DNA of 64,000 nucleotides from NCBI GenBank assembly GCA_963722175.1, contig CAVRKA010000004.1, positions 682,001-746,000 of the forward strand. The letters run 5' to 3'. The notes under the pieces are model-generated. The model ran no database searches and was not told the origin of the DNA. It saw nothing but the letters and a program-made list of their open reading frames with translations. The translations under genes and the position numbers were made by a program. This DNA comes from WHSW01 sp963722175 (lineage in GTDB: Bacteria; Actinomycetota; Thermoleophilia; Solirubrobacterales; 70-9). This document shows, one piece after another, positions 51,614 through 59,573 of this stretch; within the stretch, counting starts at the first letter, position 1; each line of letters begins with the position of its first letter.

Positions 51614-52201
51614 TCAGCCGACCTCCCCCGGATCGACACCGCGCACGCCCGGAGGCGAAGCCGAGGACGTGGCGCGAGTAATTCCCGAGGACGTGGCCGG
51701 TTTATTCCGGCCGGCCAGCACGATCGCCCCGACCGCGGCGATCAGGAGCAGCATCGAGGCGGCCTCGAAGGCGACCAAGAAGCGTTCGAGCAGCAGCCGG
51801 CCGATCTCCCCCGGCGAGCCGAAGCCGGCCTGGATCACCGGGCCCTCGGTCTCGATCGAGGTGAGCGAGGTGCCGATGACGGCGATCGAGACCTCGACGA
51901 AGAGCGCCGCGGCGAGCAGCGGTCCGAGGAAGCGCTGGCCCGGGATCGGCTCCCAGAGCGGCTCCTCGACGCCGCCGACGTAGGCGGCGACGAACAGGTA
52001 GAGCACCATCACCGCGCCGGCGTAGACGACGATCTGCGCCGCGGCCAGGAACTCGGCGTGCAAGAGCAGGAACAGCCCGGCGAGCGAGATCAGGTGCACG
52101 ACCAGCGCCAGGACGCTGTAGAACGGGTTGCGAAGCGCGATCACCGCGATCGCGCCGCCGAGGGCCCCGATCGCGCCGGCGAAGAACGCCACTTGAACCA
52201 C
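51614..52201 (-). CDS. nuoJ: NADH-quinone oxidoreductase subunit J
   Basis: 195 residues, GTG start. Five spans, with FYSVLALVVHLISLAGLFLLL, AEFLAAAQIVVYAGAVMVLYLFV (pi-bulge region) and a final span (MLLLIAAVGAIVLAGRN). The last 30 residues (from KPATSSG) are not part of the fold. They are encoded by a copy of the hairpin repeat and by a 24-bp tandem duplication in which CCGAGGACGTGGC occurs at 51662 and 51686. Confidence 0.93.
   Translation of the reverse strand: MVQVAFFAGAIGALGGAIAVIALRNPFYSVLALVVHLISLAGLFLLLHAEFLAAAQIVVYAGAVMVLYLFVAAYVGGVEEPLWEPIPGQRFLGPLLAAALFVEVSIAVIGTSLTSIETEGPVIQAGFGSPGEIGRLLLERFLVAFEAASMLLLIAAVGAIVLAGRNKPATSSGITRATSSASPPGVRGVDPGEVG
51640..51676 (+). repeat. GCGAAGC hairpin repeat, copy 3 (3' end of nuoJ)
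   Basis: Outer arms CGCGC-ACG (51640-51647) and CGT-G-GCGCG (51668-51676, one bulged G) enclose CCCGGA, GGC-GAA-GCC (51654-51662) and GAGGA. The arms differ from other copies in both strands together, so pairing is kept. It encodes the NuoJ tail on the opposite strand. Confidence 0.85.
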
Positions 52202-52203
52202 TA

Positions 52204-52242
52204 CGCGGCCACCTCCTCGGCTTCGCCTGCGGGGGTGCCGCG
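52204..52242 (-). repeat. GCGAAGC hairpin repeat, copy 4 (between nuoI and nuoJ)
   Basis: On the minus strand: CGCGGC-ACC, CCCGCA, GGC-GAA-GCC, GAGGA, GGT-G-[G]-CCGCG. It fills most of the 62-bp gap between nuoI and nuoJ, the largest gap of the operon. Confidence 0.85.
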
Positions 52243-52263
52243 GTTAGCCGGCGAGCTGCTCAC

Positions 52264-52827
52264 TCACTCCCCTTCCCGCCGCAGCGGGTTGCGCTCCAGC
52301 GGCTCGGCGAGCAGCATCTCCTTGGTGAAGATCAGGTCGCCGCGGTCGTAGTCGGCCATCTCGTACTCGTGCCCCATCGTGATCGCGTCGAACGGGCAGG
52401 CGACCTCGCAGTAGCCGCAGAAGATGCAGCGAGCGAGGTTGATCTCGTAGACGGCGGCGTAGCGCTCGCCGGCCGAGACCCGGTCGGCGGGGTCGTTCTC
52501 GGCCGCGACGACGCGGATGCAGTCGGCCGGGCACGCGGCGGCGCAGAGCGAGCAGCCGACGCACTTCTCCAGATCCGTGTCCTCGAACTTGTGCAGCTTG
52601 TGGCGGCCGCGGAAGCGCGGGTACACCGGCGTCTTCTCCTCCGGGTACTGGATCGTCATCGGGCCCTCGATCAGCCGCGCCATCGTCGTCTTCAGGCCGC
52701 GCAGGGTCTCGCCGAAGGCGCGATAGGCGCCCCTGGCGCCGCCCGGCTCTGGCCCGCGCTGGACCGAGACGACCTCGTCGGCGTCCTTCAGGTACGGGAA
52801 CTCGGGCTTCGCCGCTTCTTCGCTCAT
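52264..52827 (-). CDS. nuoI: NADH-quinone oxidoreductase subunit I
   Basis: 187 residues, ATG overlapping the nuoH stop. Two 4Fe-4S ferredoxin motifs: CVGCSLCAAACP and CIFCGYCEVACP. N-terminal amphipathic helices (GETLRGLKTTMARLIEGPMT) hold it at the membrane arm. Passes electrons from NuoG to NuoB. Confidence 0.96.
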   Translation of the reverse strand: MSEEAAKPEFPYLKDADEVVSVQRGPEPGGARGAYRAFGETLRGLKTTMARLIEGPMTIQYPEEKTPVYPRFRGRHKLHKFEDTDLEKCVGCSLCAAACPADCIRVVAAENDPADRVSAGERYAAVYEINLARCIFCGYCEVACPFDAITMGHEYEMADYDRGDLIFTKEMLLAEPLERNPLRREGE

Positions 52828-53819
52828 GCCACCACGATCAGGACGGCGGTTACCAGGACGTTCAGCGTCGCCAGCGGCAGCAGGACCTTCCAGCCGAGAC
52901 TCATGAGCTGGTCGTAGCGCAGCCGCGGCAGCGTCGCGCGGACCCAGATGAAGAAGACGATCAGCGTGAAGATCTTGGCGAGCATCCAGATCGGGTCGAG
53001 CCACTCGGGCCCGGGGCCCATCCAGCCGCCGAGGAAGAAGGCGGCGGCGATCCCGGAGACGACGAAGATCTCCAGGTACTCGGCGAGCAGGAAGGAGGCG
53101 AAGCGGGTGCCGCCGTACTCGGTCTGGTACCCCTGAACGAGCTCCGCGTCCGCCTCGGGGAGGTCGAACGGAGTCCGGTTGGTCTCCGCGAACCCGGCGA
53201 GCATGAAGACGATGAAGCCGACGAACTGGGGAACGATGTTCCAGACCTCGCCCTGGGCCTCGACGATCGAGACCAGCGACAGCGAGCCGGACATCAGGAT
53301 CACGCCGAACAGCGACAGCCCCATCGCCACCTCGTAGGAGATCAGCTGCGCGGCGCCCCGCATCGCGCCGAGGAAGCTGTACTTGGAGGCCGAGGACCAG
53401 CCCGCGATCAGCAGGCCGTAGAAGGCGAAGGAGCCGAAGGCGAAGAAGTAGAGGACGCCGATCGGGACGTCGATCCCATACAGGCCGACCCCGTCCTGGA
53501 CGTCGCCGAACGGCAGGATCGCGATCGTCGTGATCCCGGAGAAGATCACCAGCGCCGGGCCGATCGCGTACAGGAAGGGGATCGCGGCGGCGGGCCGGAA
53601 CGCCTGCTTGCCGGCCAGCTTGATGATGTCGGCGAGCGGTTGCATCAGCCCCACGTAGCCGACCCGGTTCGGCCCGTAGCGATGCTGGAAGCGACCGATC
53701 AGCTTGCGTTCGACCACCGTCAGCACCGGGACGATCGCGAACACGATCAGGAAGATCACGATCGACTTCACGACCATGATCCAGGTCGCCTCGGTGAAGC
53801 TCGTGTCGGCCAGAATCAC
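52824..53819 (-). CDS. nuoH: NADH-quinone oxidoreductase subunit H
   Basis: 331 residues, GTG start overlapping the nuoG fragment stop. Eight spans, with quinone-site loops: ERKLIGRFQHRYGPNRVGYVG region, GLMQPLADIIKLAGKQAF, LISYEVAMGLSLFGVILM, GFAETNRTPFDLPEADAELV and the membrane-facing E of EYGGTRFASFLLAEYLEI. The chain is of normal length. Confidence 0.96.
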   Translation of the reverse strand: MILADTSFTEATWIMVVKSIVIFLIVFAIVPVLTVVERKLIGRFQHRYGPNRVGYVGLMQPLADIIKLAGKQAFRPAAAIPFLYAIGPALVIFSGITTIAILPFGDVQDGVGLYGIDVPIGVLYFFAFGSFAFYGLLIAGWSSASKYSFLGAMRGAAQLISYEVAMGLSLFGVILMSGSLSLVSIVEAQGEVWNIVPQFVGFIVFMLAGFAETNRTPFDLPEADAELVQGYQTEYGGTRFASFLLAEYLEIFVVSGIAAAFFLGGWMGPGPEWLDPIWMLAKIFTLIVFFIWVRATLPRLRYDQLMSLGWKVLLPLATLNVLVTAVLIVVA

Positions 53820-54232
53820 TGCCCGGCCACCTCCTCGACTTCGCCTGCGGGGGTGCCGGGGTCGGCCGGGATTCGAGTGATCTCCACGGTCCTCGCTCCG
53901 TTGAGCAGGTTGGCGTTGTTCTGCGCCGTGCCCTCGATCAGGAACGCCGCGCCGGGGCGGATGCGCTCGCGGAGCTGGACCCGGGCGCGTACGGACGTCC
54001 CGTTCGACCGGACGTGCACTTCGTCTCCGTCAGTCAGACCGAGCTTCTCGGCATCTGAGGGCGCGATCTCCACCCGCTGCTCTGGAACCAGGAACTTCAG
54101 CGCGACGTTGCGCTCCGTGACCTCGTTCGCCCACAGGTCTCGGTAGGTCCCGAGGCGGAGGCCCGAGGGCGCGGGGGATGGGGTTGCCGCCTGGGACCGG
54201 ACATCCTCGACAACAACCTCCCCGCGCTCCAT
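53816..54232 (-). CDS. NuoG C-terminal domain, separate frame
   Basis: 138 residues from ATG 54232. It is the molybdopterin-dinucleotide-binding-type domain that normally ends NuoG (LGTYRDLWANEV, RVEIAPSDAEKLGLTDGDEV, GAAFLIEGTAQNNANLL). It overlaps the main nuoG frame by 136 bp in another phase, and a TGA lies just upstream in its frame. Either a frameshift in nuoG (the plus strand has GGGGG and GGGG runs near 54170-54185) or a natural split with reinitiation. Its tail DPGTPAGEVEEVAGQ is encoded by a hairpin repeat. Confidence 0.7.
   Translation of the reverse strand: MERGEVVVEDVRSQAATPSPAPSGLRLGTYRDLWANEVTERNVALKFLVPEQRVEIAPSDAEKLGLTDGDEVHVRSNGTSVRARVQLRERIRPGAAFLIEGTAQNNANLLNGARTVEITRIPADPGTPAGEVEEVAGQ
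53821..53861 (-). repeat. GCGAAGC hairpin repeat, copy 5 (end of nuoG fragment)
   Basis: On the minus strand: CCCCGGC-ACC, CCCGCA, GGC-GAA-GTC (one G-T pair), GAGGA, GGT-G-[G]-CCGGG. The arms form six or more pairs with the same bulged G as copies 3 and 4. It is in frame and ends the coding region. Confidence 0.85.
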
Positions 54233-56265
54233 GCGCTTGCGGCGTCACGGGTCTGCCACCTGATGCCGGTGCCGCCGATCTCCTCCGGCGTGAGGCCGCC
54301 GTAGAAGGGGACGTCCGAGGCGATCGCCGCGAGGGCTTCCGGGGCCGAGTCGATGTCCGTTTCGTCGCCCAAGGCGGCGCTGAGCTCGGCGAGGACCTGC
54401 CAGATCGGGCGGACTTCGCCCGGGCGGGGGACGGACGGGCGGAGGCGCTGCAGGCGGCCGTCGGGGTGAGTGACCGTCCCTTCCTTCTCCGCGTACGCCT
54501 CGGCGGGGAAGACGATGTCGGCCGCCTTGGTCGAGGCGTCGTCGAAGGATGAGATCGAGATGACCGTGCGGGCCTGGTTGAGGGCCTTGGCCCAGCCCGG
54601 TCCGTCGGGGAGGTCGCGGACCGGGTCGGCGTGCAGGAGGATCACGCCTTCGAGCTCGCCGGAGGTCAGGCCGTGCTTGATGGCGTCCAGATCGTCGCTC
54701 CGGTCAGTGGCGGTGAATCCGGGGCCCGCGCCCGGGACGCAGCCGACCTCGCGGACCCCGCGCGCGTTGGCGCCCTCGGGAACCGAGAAGACGCCGCCGC
54801 CCGCCTCGGCGCATTTCAGCTCCGCCGTGCAGCTGAGGAGGGCGTTCAGAGCGGCTTGGCCGTCGGGACCGCGGCCAAGGCGCTCGCCCCAGATCACGAG
54901 CGTCTTCCCGGGGCGCAGCTCCCCGGCGACTCTCTCCGCGTCGGCTTGGTGCGGCCCCTCGGGGGCCGGGTCCGGGCCGAGTTCCGCCTCGAGCGCGGCC
55001 AGGAAGGCCGCGGAGTCGCCCGGGGCGTAACGGGCGGTCTCCTCGGCGCCGCCGTCGAGCGCGGTCGGGTGGTCGGACGCGATCACCAGGCGCAGCCCGT
55101 TGTGGCGGACCGCCTTGCGCAGCCGCAGGTCGAGGATCGGCATCGAGTTCAGCGGGTCGGCGCCGATCAGCAGCACCGACTCGGCCGCGTCGATCGCCGT
55201 GATCGAGGCGCCGAGCTCGGCGGTCGACAGCGCCGCCAGCTGCCCGGCCGGGAGCTCGTCGATCGCCGTCGCGTTCCCGCCGGCGATCCGCTGCGCCAGG
55301 TAGGCCTCCTCGTTCGAGGCCTGGCCGCCGACGATCGCAGCGATCCGGCCGGAGCCGAGCTTCGCAGCCGCCACATCGAGCGCCTGCTCCCAGCCGGCCC
55401 GGTTGCCGGCCAGCCGCGGCTCGGTGATCCGCTCCTCGGAGGAGATCATCTGGAAGCCGAAGCGGCCCTTGTCGCAGAGCCAGCCGTTGTCGACCTCGTG
55501 GTTGTCGCGCGCCAGCACCCGCTCGACGCGCTCGTCGCGGACCGTGAACTTGACGTTGCACTGGCTCGGGCAGAGGGTGCAGATCGAGCCCGAGTCCTCG
55601 ATGTCCCAGGGCCGGGCGCGGAACCGGTAGGCCTCGGCGGTCAGCGCCCCGACGGGGCAGAGCTCGATGATGTTGCCGTGGAAGGGGGCGATGTAGGGGT
55701 GGTCGTCGAAGGTGCCGACGTAGCTCGACGAGCCGCGCTCGAGCAGCTGCAGCTGCTCGTCCTCGGCGACCTCCTGGCTGAACCGCACGCAGCGGTAGCA
55801 GAGGATGCAGCGCTCGCGGTCGATCCGGACAAGCGGCGAGAGCGGCACCGGCTTGCGGAAGTGGCGCTTCGGGTCGGTGACCCGGCTGCGCCCCGGCCCC
55901 CAGCCCATCGCGATGTCCTGCAGCGGGCACTCGCCGCCCTTGTCGCACACCGGGCAGTCGAGCGGGTGGTTGACGAGCAGGAACTCGACCACCGCGTTCT
56001 GGGCCTCGATCACCCGGTCGGTGCGGGTGTAGACCACCATCCCGTCGCGGACCGGGGTCGAGCAGGCGGTCTGCAGCTTCGGAATCCCCTCGATCTCGAC
56101 CAGGCACATCCGGCAGGCGCCGACCGGGCCGCCGAGCTTCGGCTCGTAACAGAAGACCGGGATCTCGACGTCGCCGCCCTTCGCCGCGTCGACGAGCATC
56201 TCGCCCTCGGGCGCGTTGACCTCGACGCCGTCGACGACCAGGGTGATCTCGGGCCGCTCCCTCAT
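54097..56265 (-). CDS. nuoG: NADH-quinone oxidoreductase subunit G (main frame, C-terminus shifted)
   Basis: 722 residues from ATG 56265, which overlaps the nuoF stop (ATGA). The N-terminus binds a 2Fe-2S cluster (CYEPKLGGPVGACRMC and a later Cys in TACSTP). Then come HPLDCPVCDKGGECPLQD and CILCYRCVRF for 4Fe-4S clusters, and a molybdopterin oxidoreductase-like part beginning CTLCPSQCNVKFTVRD. The frame ends in a Pro/Arg/Ser-rich junk-like tail, while the expected C-terminal domain continues in another frame (53816-54232). The enzyme is probably functional in life and the break may be a sequence error. Confidence 0.85.
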   Translation of the reverse strand: MRERPEITLVVDGVEVNAPEGEMLVDAAKGGDVEIPVFCYEPKLGGPVGACRMCLVEIEGIPKLQTACSTPVRDGMVVYTRTDRVIEAQNAVVEFLLVNHPLDCPVCDKGGECPLQDIAMGWGPGRSRVTDPKRHFRKPVPLSPLVRIDRERCILCYRCVRFSQEVAEDEQLQLLERGSSSYVGTFDDHPYIAPFHGNIIELCPVGALTAEAYRFRARPWDIEDSGSICTLCPSQCNVKFTVRDERVERVLARDNHEVDNGWLCDKGRFGFQMISSEERITEPRLAGNRAGWEQALDVAAAKLGSGRIAAIVGGQASNEEAYLAQRIAGGNATAIDELPAGQLAALSTAELGASITAIDAAESVLLIGADPLNSMPILDLRLRKAVRHNGLRLVIASDHPTALDGGAEETARYAPGDSAAFLAALEAELGPDPAPEGPHQADAERVAGELRPGKTLVIWGERLGRGPDGQAALNALLSCTAELKCAEAGGGVFSVPEGANARGVREVGCVPGAGPGFTATDRSDDLDAIKHGLTSGELEGVILLHADPVRDLPDGPGWAKALNQARTVISISSFDDASTKAADIVFPAEAYAEKEGTVTHPDGRLQRLRPSVPRPGEVRPIWQVLAELSAALGDETDIDSAPEALAAIASDVPFYGGLTPEEIGGTGIRWQTRDAASAWSAGRLLSRMSGPRRQPHPPRPRASASGPTETCGRTRSRSATSR

Positions 56266-57575
56266 GCCGCCACCTGTCCTGCGGCTGACCCGGCCGCCCC
56301 CGGACGCGAAGCGGAGGAGGCGGGCGGAACGTTGGATATGCGATCTTCGAACTCGCTGCGGAACTTCTTCACCATCGAGCCCACGGGCATCGCCATCGAA
56401 TCGCCGAGCACGCAGAGGCAGTTGCCGATGATGTTCTCCTGCACCGAGGCGACGATCTCGAGGTCGACCGGTGTCGCCTCGCCGCGGGTGAGCCGCTCGA
56501 GCATCTTCACGGTCCAGTTGGTCCCCTCGCGGCACGGGGTGCACTTCCCGCACGACTCGTGGTGGTAGAAGCGCGCCGTGCGCAGCGCCAGGTCGGGGAT
56601 CGAGACGGTGTCGTCACAGACGATGATCGACCCGGAGCCGAGCATCGAGCCGGCCTCGGCCATGTCCTCGAACGTGTACGGGAGGTCGAGCTCGGCCTCG
56701 GTCAGCACCGGCGACGAGGAGCCGCCCGGGAACCAGGCCTTCACGCGGCGGCCCTCGGGCACGCCCCCGGCGAGGTCGAAGATCAGCTCGCGCGACGGGA
56801 TGCCGAGCTCGACCTCGTAGTTGCCGGGCTTCTGCACGCAGCCGGAAACCGAGACCACCTTGGTGCCCGGCGACTGCTCGGTGCCGAACTCCTTGAACCA
56901 GTTGGAGCCGTTGTTGACGATGTGCGGCAGGTTGGAGAGCGTCTCGACGTTGTTGATCAGCGTCGGCCCGCCGTAGAGCCCCTGAATCGCAGGGAACGGC
57001 GGCTTCAGCCGCGGGTTGCCGCGCTTGCCCTCGAGCGCGTCGAGCAGCGCCGTCTCCTCGCCGCAGATGTAGGCGCCGGCGCCGCGGTGGACGACGAGCT
57101 CGACCTGGGTGCGGGTGTTGAGCACGTTCGACCCCAGGTAGTTGGCCTCGTATGCCTCGGCGACGGCGCGGTCGAGGATGTCGGCGATCTCCCAGTACTC
57201 GCCGCGGATGAAGATGAAGGCGTAGGTGGCGCCGACCGCGAGGGACGCGATCGCCACCCCCTCGATCAGCTGGTGGGGGTTCTTCATCATCAGCTCCCGG
57301 TCCTTGAAGGCGCCGGGCTCCGACTCGTCGGCGTTGCAGCAGACGTACTTGCGCATCTCGCCGCGGGGCAGGAACGAGCCCTTCTTGCCCATCGAGAAGC
57401 CGGCACCGCCGCGGCCGCGCAGGCCCGAGTCCTCGAAGCAGCCGATCAGGTCGGACGGGTCGAGCTCCCTGCAGGCGCGCTCGAGCGCCTTGTAGCCGCC
57501 GAGCTCGCGATAGCGATCGATCGACGCCAGGTGCGGGTCGTCGATGTGGCGGAACAGGACTCTCGTCTCAGGCAA
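56262..57575 (-). CDS. nuoF: NADH-quinone oxidoreductase subunit F
   Basis: 437 residues, TTG start overlapping the nuoE stop by 8 bp. It binds NADH and FMN: GLRGRGGAGFSMGKKGSF, CCNADESEPGAFKDREL, GAGAYICGEETALLDALEG, and the 4Fe-4S motif ESCGKCTPCREGTNW with a later Cys in GNCLCVLGD. The last 20 residues (from PPASSAS) are encoded by a hairpin repeat and lie beyond the usual end. Confidence 0.96.
   Translation of the reverse strand: MPETRVLFRHIDDPHLASIDRYRELGGYKALERACRELDPSDLIGCFEDSGLRGRGGAGFSMGKKGSFLPRGEMRKYVCCNADESEPGAFKDRELMMKNPHQLIEGVAIASLAVGATYAFIFIRGEYWEIADILDRAVAEAYEANYLGSNVLNTRTQVELVVHRGAGAYICGEETALLDALEGKRGNPRLKPPFPAIQGLYGGPTLINNVETLSNLPHIVNNGSNWFKEFGTEQSPGTKVVSVSGCVQKPGNYEVELGIPSRELIFDLAGGVPEGRRVKAWFPGGSSSPVLTEAELDLPYTFEDMAEAGSMLGSGSIIVCDDTVSIPDLALRTARFYHHESCGKCTPCREGTNWTVKMLERLTRGEATPVDLEIVASVQENIIGNCLCVLGDSMAMPVGSMVKKFRSEFEDRISNVPPASSASRPGAAGSAAGQVAA
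56290..56327 (+). repeat. GCGAAGC hairpin repeat, copy 6 (3' end of nuoF)
   Basis: Outer arms CCGGCCGCC (56290-56298) and GGCGGGCGG (56319-56327), one mismatch, enclose CCCGGA, CGC-GAA-GCG (56305-56313) and GAGGA. Nearly identical to copy 1, but with the inner pair changed from G-C to C-G. It encodes the extra tail of NuoF on the other strand. Confidence 0.88.
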
Positions 57576-58284
57576 CGTCGGTCCCCTCCAGCCGCGGGTC
57601 GGGATCCGGCTCGGGGCCGCCGGCCGCCGGCCGCTTGCTGAGCGCCTTCGCGTCCGGCGGCTCGGCGCCGGCGCGCAGGGCCTCGATCGCCGCGACCGCG
57701 TCCGCGGCGTCGAGCGGGCCGTAGTAGCGGGCGTCGATCGACGCCATCGGCGCCAGGTCGCAGGCGCCGAGGCACTCGAAGCCCTTGACGAAGAACTCGC
57801 CGTCGGCGGAGCTGGCCCCGTGGTGGGAGGCCTCGTGGTGGTCGGCGCCGGCCGCCTCGCAGAACGACTTCAGCAGCTCGTCACCGCCGCGCATCCAGCA
57901 GGAGATGTTGGTGCAGACCAGGACCCGGTGGTGGCCGACCGGCTCGGTGGCGAACAGGTCGTAGAAGGAGGCGACCGACTCCAGGTAGGCCGGGGTGACC
58001 CCCATCACCGCTGCCGCCTGGCGGATGCCGCCCGGCGTGCACCAGCCATACTGGCGCTGCACGGCCCAGAGCGCCGGGATCGAGGCCGACCGCAGCTGCG
58101 GGTACTTCGACATCGCGGTCTCGATCTGCTCCTGGAGCTCGGGCGGGATCTGGACCTCGTGCAACTCGGGCACCCCCTCCGCATCTGAGGGGCGCATCGA
58201 GGCGATCAGCCGCTTGCGCTCCTCGGCGGTCAGGTCGTCAGTGGGCTCGAGGAGGTGTGCGGGCTCCTGGAACTCGGCGCTCAT
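57568..58284 (-). CDS. nuoE: NADH-quinone oxidoreductase subunit E
   Basis: 238 residues, ATG overlapping the nuoD stop. Thioredoxin-like 2Fe-2S protein: VCTNISCWMRGG (C-x4-C) and ECLGACDLAP (C-x3-C), with YGWCTPGGIRQAAAVMGV before them. An unusual C-terminal extension of about 30 residues is rich in Pro and charged residues. Confidence 0.94.
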   Translation of the reverse strand: MSAEFQEPAHLLEPTDDLTAEERKRLIASMRPSDAEGVPELHEVQIPPELQEQIETAMSKYPQLRSASIPALWAVQRQYGWCTPGGIRQAAAVMGVTPAYLESVASFYDLFATEPVGHHRVLVCTNISCWMRGGDELLKSFCEAAGADHHEASHHGASSADGEFFVKGFECLGACDLAPMASIDARYYGPLDAADAVAAIEALRAGAEPPDAKALSKRPAAGGPEPDPDPRLEGTDVA

Positions 58285-59573
58285 CTGTCGACGCCTCCGA
58301 GGATCGGATCCAACATTCCGAGATTTTGGATCAGGTCGGCGACGTAGCCGCCGACGCACATGTCGCGAAGGCTCTGCAGGTTGACGAACGACGGGTCGCG
58401 GAAATGAACCCGGGCCGGCTTCGCTGAGCCGTCGGCGAGCACGTAGCAGCCGAGCTCTCCGCGCGGCCCCTCGATCGGGTAGTAGATCTCGCCAGGCGGG
58501 ACCCGGAAGCCCTCGGTGACCAGCTTGAAGTGGTGGATCAGCGACTCCATCGAGGTCGCGAGCTCCTCGCGCGGCGGCAGCACGACCTTGCGGTCGTCGG
58601 CGATCCACGGCCCCTCGGGCAGGCCGTCGAGGCACTGCTCGATGATCCCCACCGACTCGCGCATCTCCTGCATCCGGCAGCGGTAGCGGTCGTAGCCGTC
58701 GCCGACGGTGCCGACCGGGATCTTGAAGTCGACCTCGCCGTAGGCGAGGTACGGGCTCGCCTTGCGCAGGTCCCACGGCTCGCCGGACGCCCGCAGCAGC
58801 GGCCCGGTGACCCCGAGCTCGAGCAGACGCTCGCGGGGGACGATCCCGACCCCCTTCGTCCGCGACAGCCAGATCTCGTTGCGGTTGACGAGGTCCTCGT
58901 ACTGGCTGATCCGGTTGGGCATGTCGGCGAGGAAGGCGCGGAGCTTCTTCTCGAACCCGACCGGGATGTCCTCGAAGACGCCGCCGACCTGGAAGTAGCG
59001 GGTATGCATCCGCTGGCCGGTCGACATCTCGAACAGGTCGATGATCGTGTCGCGCTCGCGCAGCGCGTACCAGAGCATCGAGACCGCGCCCAGGTCGAGG
59101 GCCGTCGTCCCGAGCCAGAACAGGTGCGAGTGGATCCGGTTGAGCTCCAGGTGGATCGTCCGCAGGTACTTGGCCCGCGGCGGGATCTCGAGCTCGAGCA
59201 TCCGCTCGACCGCGCCGCAGAACGCCTCCATGTTGAAGAAGTACGAGAGGTAGTCCATCCGCTCGATGAACGGGATCACCTTCCAGTAGCTCTTGTCCTC
59301 GCAGCTCTTCTCGATCCCGGTGTGGACGTAGCCGACGATCGGCTTGAGGTCGAGCACCTCCTCGCCCTGGAGGCTGACCAGCAGCCTCAGCACCCCGTGG
59401 GTGGCAGGGTGGTGGGGACCCATGTTCACGGTCAGCAGCTCGTGCTCCGGCTCGAGCGCCTCGCCGGCCTCGGTGCGCTCGACCGGCGAGGTGCCGATCA
59501 CGGTCGCCGTGGTTGCGGCGATCACGTCGCCGCCGTGGGCCGGCGCGCTGCCGTGTTCGCGCGGCTCAGTCAT
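58281..59573 (-). CDS. nuoD: NADH-quinone oxidoreductase subunit D
   Basis: 430 residues, ATG start 8 bp inside the nuoC end. Quinone-site motifs: MGPHHPATHGVLRLLVSLQG region, YVHTGIEK, RIHSHLFWLGT, and the C-terminal GELGCYVLADGSAKPARVHFRDPSF region. About 45 poorly conserved residues precede the core. Confidence 0.96.
   Translation of the reverse strand: MTEPREHGSAPAHGGDVIAATTATVIGTSPVERTEAGEALEPEHELLTVNMGPHHPATHGVLRLLVSLQGEEVLDLKPIVGYVHTGIEKSCEDKSYWKVIPFIERMDYLSYFFNMEAFCGAVERMLELEIPPRAKYLRTIHLELNRIHSHLFWLGTTALDLGAVSMLWYALRERDTIIDLFEMSTGQRMHTRYFQVGGVFEDIPVGFEKKLRAFLADMPNRISQYEDLVNRNEIWLSRTKGVGIVPRERLLELGVTGPLLRASGEPWDLRKASPYLAYGEVDFKIPVGTVGDGYDRYRCRMQEMRESVGIIEQCLDGLPEGPWIADDRKVVLPPREELATSMESLIHHFKLVTEGFRVPPGEIYYPIEGPRGELGCYVLADGSAKPARVHFRDPSFVNLQSLRDMCVGGYVADLIQNLGMLDPILGGVDR

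Noticed and set aside
49258..51681. Plus-strand frame of over 800 codons opposite nuoL
   Set aside because: Antisense shadow of nuoL and nuoK; extremely Arg/Asp/Glu-rich without recognisable fold.
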